Assembly: GCF_014287585.1 (NCBI RefSeq)
Contig: NZ_JACOOJ010000049.1
Coordinates: forward strand, 1 to 27,187
From: Parabacteroides hominis
GTDB lineage: Bacteria; Bacteroidota; Bacteroidia; Bacteroidales; Tannerellaceae
Length of the DNA stretch: 27,187 bases
Reading direction: 5' to 3'
Shown here in pieces: positions 22,646-27,187 of the stretch. The position numbers and the translations under genes are program-made. How positions within the stretch are numbered: position 1 is the stretch's first letter; the number at the start of each line of letters is the position of its first letter. Under the pieces are notes generated by a model, which was not told the origin of the DNA, made no database searches, and was given only the letters and a program-made list of their open reading frames with translations.

Positions 22646-22699
22646 CGAATACGGGGGAAATAACAGATATGTAAGCCAAATAACAACAAAATAGTCATA

Positions 22700-23056
22700 A
22701 TGAATATAGAAGAAGCCAGGGAATATTGCTTGTCGTTGAAGAATGCGACAGAGTGTTTCCCTTTCGACGATGTTTCGCTGGTGTTTAAGGTAGAAGGAAA
22801 GATGTTCCTGCTTCTGCCTTTGGACGCGGACGAACCGTGTGTGTCTCTGAAATGCAGCACCGATTATATCGAAGATCTGCGCGAACGATATACGGCAGTG
22901 GAAGGCGCTTATCATTTTAACAAGAAATACTGGAACACCATCTATCTCGGCCGGGATATGCCGGACGGCGAGATCAAGCACTGGATCCATCATTCTTATC
23001 GCGAGGTGATCGCCAAGTTGCCGAAGAAAATAAGAGAAGCCTACGAAAATGAATAA
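22700..23056 (+). CDS. MmcQ/YjbR family protein
   Basis: 118 residues. The opening MNIEEAREYCLSLKNATECFPFDD, in which the family pattern of an early helix followed by E-x-FPF is seen, and the C-terminal HWIHHSYREVIAKLPKK are typical of MmcQ/YjbR (double-wing fold, DUF419). Family members are thought to bind DNA, but no clear cellular role is known. The last 8 bases overlap the start of birA, so the two are translated from one transcript. Confidence 0.88.
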   Translation: MNIEEAREYCLSLKNATECFPFDDVSLVFKVEGKMFLLLPLDADEPCVSLKCSTDYIEDLRERYTAVEGAYHFNKKYWNTIYLGRDMPDGEIKHWIHHSYREVIAKLPKKIREAYENE

Positions 23057-23804
23057 CAAAAACGAAACGCCGCAGATCATCCGGCTCGCCGAGACGAACT
23101 CGACCAATAACTACCTGCGGGAACAATGTGCAAAAGCCAGGTTGCCGGAAGGCAGCCTTGTCATAGCCGATTTTCAAACAGCCGGAAAAGGACAGGTCGG
23201 AAATTCATGGGAGTCGGAAGCCGGGAAAAACCTGATGTTCAGTCTCCTTTTATATCCTGATTTCCTTCCCGCGAACCGCCAGTTCCTGATTTCCCAGATC
23301 GCTTCCCTGAGTGTGAAGGAGACGCTGGAGGGGTATACGGATTCCATTACCGTGAAATGGCCGAACGATATTTACTGGAAAGACCGTAAGATATGTGGAA
23401 TGCTGATCGAGAACGATCTGTCCGGTGTGCATCTCTATTGTTCGGTAATCGGTATCGGGCTTAATATCAACCAGGAAATATTCCGCAGCGATGCCCCCAA
23501 CCCCGTCTCGCTGGCTCAGATTACGGGCAAGACGTACGATCGCGAAGAAGTCCTGGCCCGCTTCCTGCGTATCTTCTTTAACTACTATTTCCTCTTATTG
23601 CAGGAGAAAGAGGAAGAAATCCGCGCTGCCTATATAGCTGCCCTGTATCATGGTGACGGCTATTATTCTTATATTGATGCGACCGGCCGGTTTGACGCCT
23701 GTATCCACGCCATCGAACCGACCGGCCATTTGATTCTCCGTCTGCCTGATGGCGAACGGAGAAGGTATGCTTTCAAAGAGGTGGCAACCGTTGTCCCCCG
23801 GTAA
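23049..23804 (+). CDS. birA: biotin--[acetyl-CoA-carboxylase] ligase
   Basis: 251 residues, without the N-terminal DNA-binding domain of E. coli BirA, so a catalytic-only (group I) ligase. Motifs in order: ETNSTNNYL (15-23); the biotinyl-AMP loop A-G46-K-G48-Q-V-G51-N in place of the usual GRGRxGR; VKWPNDIYW with K103; ICGMLIEN; and GIGLNINQ. It activates biotin and attaches it to carboxylase carrier proteins in the cytoplasm. The 3' end overlaps the convergent GH92 gene by 32 bases. Confidence 0.93.
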   Translation: MNNKNETPQIIRLAETNSTNNYLREQCAKARLPEGSLVIADFQTAGKGQVGNSWESEAGKNLMFSLLLYPDFLPANRQFLISQIASLSVKETLEGYTDSITVKWPNDIYWKDRKICGMLIENDLSGVHLYCSVIGIGLNINQEIFRSDAPNPVSLAQITGKTYDREEVLARFLRIFFNYYFLLLQEKEEEIRAAYIAALYHGDGYYSYIDATGRFDACIHAIEPTGHLILRLPDGERRRYAFKEVATVVPR

Positions 23805-26010
23805 GACGTCCCGGTTGGTCCGTCATTGTGAACACCAGGTTTCCGCCATTCATGACATCCTTGTGGCTGATTGTAAGGCCGGTTACCGGCTTGCCGTTCA
23901 GTTCTATGGATTTGACATACTTGTTGGCTTTGGACAAACCTTTGGCTTCGACAGTGAAGGTCTTGCCTTCGGGGAGAGACAAGGAAATCTTTTCTATCTG
24001 AGGAGCACCTAAAACATATTCGCCACTGATCGGGTCGACCGGATAGAAGCCCATAGCCGAGAAGATATACCAGGCGGACATCTGGCCGCAGTCGTCGTTG
24101 CCGCACAGTCCGTCCGGTTTGGCCAGGTAGAAGCGGTCGAAGACTTCGCGGATCACCTGCTGCGTCTTTTCCGGATGGCCGGCATAGCTGTAAAGGTAAG
24201 CTACGTGATGGCTGGGCTCATTGCCGTGCGCATATTGTCCGATCAGGCCGGTCACGTCGGAAACGAAACCTGTGTTTTCGGCCGTGCTTTCGAGGAAGAA
24301 CAGCGAGTCGAGCTTGGTCACGAAAGCCTCGTTGCCGCCCATCAAGTCGATCAGGCCTTGTACATCGTGCTGTACGTGCCAGGTGTACTGCCAGGAATTG
24401 CCTTCCGTGAAGTCGCCACCCGAAGAGCTGGCGTGCGAGAGCAGGAAGGAATTGAACGGCGTCCGCCAGTTGCCTTTGGAATCTTTTCCTCTCATCAGCT
24501 TGAGTTGCGGATCGAAGAGGTTCTTATAGAATGCGGCACGTTTGGAGAAATGTTCGTAATCTTCCGTCTTGCCTAACGCTTTTGCCATCTGGGCTACACA
24601 ATAGTCGTCGTAAGCACATTCCAAAGTCTTGGAAACCGATTCGGTGTCGATGATATCGAACGGGAAGTAACCGTATTTCTCGAATGTTTCCCAGTCGGAG
24701 TTGAAATGGCTGACGGTAGCACTCGCCTTGACTGCCTGGTAAGCCTCTTCCGCATCGAACCCTTTGAATCCTTTCAGGTAAGCATCCACGATTACCGGAA
24801 TGGCGTGATTGCCGATCATACAGAAGTTTTCTTTACCCCACAAAGCCCAGATCGGCAGGAAGCCCTGTATCTTCTGGTGGTCCAGCATCGTCTGGATCAT
24901 GGCGTCTACCTTGTCCGGATTCAGGATCGTGTACAGCGGATGAGCGGCGCGATAGGTATCCCAAAGTGAGAACGTGGAATAGTATTCGCCTGTCGGAGAG
25001 GTATGAATGTTGTCGTCGATGCCGCGGTATCGTCCGTCGATGTCGGCAATGTTGTTCGGCTGCATCATCAGGTGATACATGGAGGTGTAGAAACTTGTCT
25101 TTTCATCCGTCGTGCCTGTAACCTGGGCGCGGGAAAGGAGTGCCTGCCACTGGTCGCGTGTGGCCTGGTGGACAGCATCGAAATCCCATGCCGGATTTTC
25201 TTTTTGCAGGGAGGCGAGAGCCCCGTCGACACTTACGCTCGACATGGCGACTTTTACCTGTACGGCTTCGCCCGGTTTCGTGTCGAATTCGAGTATCAGG
25301 CGTTTCGCCTTTTCTCCTTTCTCGGCGGGAAGTTCTTCCTTGACCGTATAAGGATGGTCGAATTTGATCACATAGAAATAATGGCGCGTCACCCAGGCGC
25401 GGGTCTGGTTATGTCCGGTGATCGTCTGGTTGTCCGGCATTTCGAGCTCGGCCTCTAAGACATGCGTCTTCAGCGCTTCCTTGCTGCCGACCATACCGCG
25501 TTGCAGGTCGACCAGCAGGCGTGCCGGCCCTTCGTTGTTGAATTTATAGCGATGGAGAGCCGTGTGGGCGGTAGCCGTAATCTCCGCATCCACACCGTAG
25601 TCGGACAAGGTGACGGCATAATAACCCGGCGATGCTTTCTGGGTGGATTTGTCGTATTCGCTTTTATAAGTATTGTCTTTTATATCGCCGCTGAACGGGA
25701 ACAACAGGATGTCGCCCAAGTCCGGGCAACCCGTTCCGTTCAAATGCGTCTGGGCGAAACCTTCGATAAAGTTATCATCATAATTATATCCCGAACAGTA
25801 TCTCCAGGAGCCGACTCCGGATTCGGGGCTTGCCTGTATCAGGCCGAAAGGGGCGCAAGCACCCGGAAACGTATGTCCGTTGTCCGCATTTCCGATAAAG
25901 GGATTAACATACTGGCAATAGTCTTCTTCGACATTGTCTTTTGCCTGAGGTGCAGGGCTGCACGCACTGACCATCCCTAACAGGGACAGTCCGATCACAA
26001 GGTCCTTCAT
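23773..26010 (-). CDS. GH92 alpha-1,2-mannosidase lipoprotein
   Basis: 745 residues. A lipoprotein signal ends at a Cys near residue 17 (LLGMVSAC). GH92 signatures follow: VNPFIGNADNGHTFPGA near the N-terminus, THLNGTGCPDLGD, FLPIWALWGKENFCMIGNHA, E536 in EGNSWQYTW (equivalent to the catalytic acid of characterised members) and D639-D640 in GNDDCGQMSAWY. GH92 enzymes are calcium-dependent exo-mannosidases acting on N-glycan or yeast mannan. There is no SusC/SusD pair next to it, so it is not in a complete utilisation locus here. The last 11 codons overlap birA on the other strand and look less family-like (RLTGGQRLPPL). The small membrane protein gene lies 33 bases upstream. Confidence 0.92.
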   Translation of the reverse strand: MKDLVIGLSLLGMVSACSPAPQAKDNVEEDYCQYVNPFIGNADNGHTFPGACAPFGLIQASPESGVGSWRYCSGYNYDDNFIEGFAQTHLNGTGCPDLGDILLFPFSGDIKDNTYKSEYDKSTQKASPGYYAVTLSDYGVDAEITATAHTALHRYKFNNEGPARLLVDLQRGMVGSKEALKTHVLEAELEMPDNQTITGHNQTRAWVTRHYFYVIKFDHPYTVKEELPAEKGEKAKRLILEFDTKPGEAVQVKVAMSSVSVDGALASLQKENPAWDFDAVHQATRDQWQALLSRAQVTGTTDEKTSFYTSMYHLMMQPNNIADIDGRYRGIDDNIHTSPTGEYYSTFSLWDTYRAAHPLYTILNPDKVDAMIQTMLDHQKIQGFLPIWALWGKENFCMIGNHAIPVIVDAYLKGFKGFDAEEAYQAVKASATVSHFNSDWETFEKYGYFPFDIIDTESVSKTLECAYDDYCVAQMAKALGKTEDYEHFSKRAAFYKNLFDPQLKLMRGKDSKGNWRTPFNSFLLSHASSSGGDFTEGNSWQYTWHVQHDVQGLIDLMGGNEAFVTKLDSLFFLESTAENTGFVSDVTGLIGQYAHGNEPSHHVAYLYSYAGHPEKTQQVIREVFDRFYLAKPDGLCGNDDCGQMSAWYIFSAMGFYPVDPISGEYVLGAPQIEKISLSLPEGKTFTVEAKGLSKANKYVKSIELNGKPVTGLTISHKDVMNGGNLVFTMTDQPGRLTGGQRLPPL

Positions 26011-26043
26011 GAATTAGAATTTTATATTTGCAATTAAACTTCG

Positions 26044-26253
26044 TTACTCCTTTTTTCCGTCTTTCATCTTTTCCCGGATCTTCAGCCGTTTGATCTGCAG
26101 GAAACGCAACAGGCCGATCACGAGGATAGTCGCCCCGATTACACAAAAGTACTGCACATAATCCGGATCGGCCTGTTTGCCCGGCCAGCCGATTATGCTC
26201 ATAACGATCAGGTAAATCAATAGAACAGCGGTAGTTATGTTTACTTTCTTCAT
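26044..26253 (-). CDS. small two-helix membrane protein, unknown function
   Basis: 69 residues from the ATG at 26253 (a longer in-frame start at 26277 overlaps the promoter). Two hydrophobic helices lie at about 7-22 and 34-52, joined by a short polar loop with GWPGKQADPDY; the tail is strongly basic (KRLKIREKMKDGKKE), so both ends probably face the cytoplasm. I do not recognise the family. It sits 33 bases upstream of the GH92 gene and is probably co-transcribed with it. Confidence 0.65.
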   Translation of the reverse strand: MKKVNITTAVLLIYLIVMSIIGWPGKQADPDYVQYFCVIGATILVIGLLRFLQIKRLKIREKMKDGKKE

Positions 26254-26274
26254 CGGATTTTTCGTATTTAAATG

Positions 26275-26282
26275 CAAACTTA
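26275..26282 (-). promoter_or_regulatory. -7 element for the small membrane protein-GH92 operon
   Basis: TAAGTTTG on the minus strand fits TAnnTTTG, 21 bases before the ATG at 26253. No good -33 element was found. From 26283 to the sigma factor start I see no other gene or clear signal. Confidence 0.5.
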
Positions 26283-26496
26283 GAGAAAAAATATGATTTA
26301 TGTTTATCTTTCTTTCTATTTAACGGATAAATGCCGGTAAATGTTCGGATTGATAACCTGAATAAATCAAAATGAACAATCCCGCTATCGTTGATATGCA
26401 AGTGGAGGTGACGATTGTAAAAACGTTTTTAATTGGATAAATCTCGTGGAACAGATGAAAAAGTTATATCTTTATCGGCGATTTGAAAGCACATGT

Positions 26497-27066
26497 ATGA
26501 AAGGCGGATCTGAGATATATTCTTTTAATCAGTTGTTTGCTGACTATAAAAGTCGTTTTGTCCATTTTGCCAATACGTATGTCGGCGACAGCATGATTGC
26601 GGAAGATATCGCGATCGAAAGCCTGATGTATTATTGGGAAAACAGGGGAAACCTTGCGCCTGATTCGAATATCCCGGCTTACATCCTGACTGTCATCAAG
26701 CATAAATGCCTGAATTACCTGCAACGCTTGCGTACACGGGAGGAGATTGTCGAATACTTGAAGGATTGCGACACTTGGGAACTGAACCTGCGCATCGCTA
26801 CCCTCGAAGCCTGCAATCCCGAAAAACTGTTTTCCGACGAGTTGCAGGCGCTTGTCGACAAGGCATTGAAAACATTGCCCGAACAGACGCGCGACATCTT
26901 TGTCCGCAGCCGCTACAACAACCAAAGCCATAAAGAGATCGCCGCAGCCTTGGGCATCTCGACGAAAACGGTGGAGTTCCACATCACCAAAGCCTTGAAA
27001 GTTTTGCGCGTAGCCTTAAAGGATTATTTCCCTTTACTGGCATTCTTCCCGAAATTCTTCTGCTGA
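26497..27066 (+). CDS. ECF-type RNA polymerase sigma factor
   Basis: 189 residues from the ATG at 26497; an ATG at 26455 and a GTG at 26446 are in frame. The 26497 start puts FNQLF at residue 10, as in most Bacteroides sigma factors of this group. Region 2 reads FNQLFADYKSRFVHFANTYV ... AEDIAIESLMYYWENR, and region 4 has TLPEQTRDIFVRSR then the helix-turn-helix SHKEIAAALGISTKTVEFHI. Such factors usually pair with a FecR-type anti-sigma gene downstream, but here two hairpins follow and no such gene is seen before the window ends. Its target promoters are unknown; the adjacent GH92 operon is divergent. Confidence 0.9.
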   Translation: MKGGSEIYSFNQLFADYKSRFVHFANTYVGDSMIAEDIAIESLMYYWENRGNLAPDSNIPAYILTVIKHKCLNYLQRLRTREEIVEYLKDCDTWELNLRIATLEACNPEKLFSDELQALVDKALKTLPEQTRDIFVRSRYNNQSHKEIAAALGISTKTVEFHITKALKVLRVALKDYFPLLAFFPKFFC

Positions 27067-27071
27067 TAGTT

Positions 27072-27106
27072 GAGGGTGTGTCAAAACCGTCGCATCCTCT
27101 TTTTTT
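27072..27106 (+). terminator. rho-independent terminator after the sigma factor gene
   Basis: gagggtgtg (27072-27080) pairs with cgcatcctc (27091-27099) including two wobbles, with a T run to 27106. The first 16 bases are the exact inverse complement of 122-137 in the terminator at the left edge, showing both belong to one repeat family. Confidence 0.75.
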
Positions 27107-27112
27107 ATGCGC

Positions 27113-27142
27113 AAAGTCCGAACTTTCCCAAGCTCGGACTTT
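27113..27142. repeat. 9-bp stem-loop downstream of the sigma factor terminator
   Basis: aaagtccga (27113-27121) pairs perfectly with tcggacttt (27134-27142) around a 12-base loop. The right arm ends in TTT then GTT, so it may be a second terminator or one serving a gene beyond the window on the other strand. Confidence 0.55.
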
Positions 27143-27187
27143 GTTATTACCCAAAGTTTATGTAACTTTCGGCATAAGATTTTTTGT

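Noticed and set aside
23773..26277. Polysaccharide utilisation locus around the GH92 gene
   Set aside because: No SusC/SusD-like genes or other glycosidases are present; only a small membrane protein accompanies it.

Overview
The window looks like a chromosomal segment from a Bacteroidales gut commensal, most likely Parabacteroides. The evidence is the adjacent type IX secretion genes porU and porV, a large exported protein ending in a DUF6383-like domain (a family I associate with Parabacteroides), promoters of the Bacteroidetes type (-7 TAnnTTTG with a weak -33 TTTG about 19 bp upstream), almost no Shine-Dalgarno sequences, and core genes (rex, ispF, tadA, birA, pssA, psd) with Bacteroidales-like sequences. 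No species was confirmed by a search.

Region 1 (1-4386) is an accessory surface-protein locus. After the possible tail of an upstream gene and a terminator comes a 4 x 21 bp array of dyad boxes. Next is a short segment bounded by two 40-bp palindromes with AAACGTACGT cores. It carries one promoter pointing right, toward a 1078-residue secreted protein rich in the Bacteroidetes O-glycosylation motif. This is the architecture of an invertible (phase-variable) promoter in the ON state. The C-terminus of the protein resembles a type IX sorting domain. A 286-bp fold-back element (4387-4672) separates this locus from the core genes.

Region 2 (4673-14160) carries rex, a fumarylacetoacetate-hydrolase-family gene and porU in one direction, then porV and ispF in the same direction. 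A three-gene block on the opposite strand lies between porU and porV: a UbiA-type polyprenyl-phosphate phosphoribosyltransferase, a HAD-IB phosphatase and a polytopic membrane protein. It looks like a lipid-linked pentose pathway.

Region 3 (14161-23804) is mostly housekeeping: a sensor histidine kinase without an adjacent regulator, divergent from a SUI1 factor and an AddA/RecB-like helicase-nuclease; psd and pssA for phosphatidylethanolamine synthesis; a small DUF4834-like membrane protein; tadA with a small ribbon-helix-helix-like protein; yraN; an MmcQ/YjbR protein; and birA.

Region 4 (23773-27187) holds a GH92 alpha-mannosidase lipoprotein with a small membrane protein upstream on the same strand, then an ECF sigma factor without an adjacent anti-sigma gene. 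Two related terminator repeats in opposite orientation lie close to the two ends of the window. No tRNA, rRNA, CRISPR array, transposase or recombinase gene was seen.
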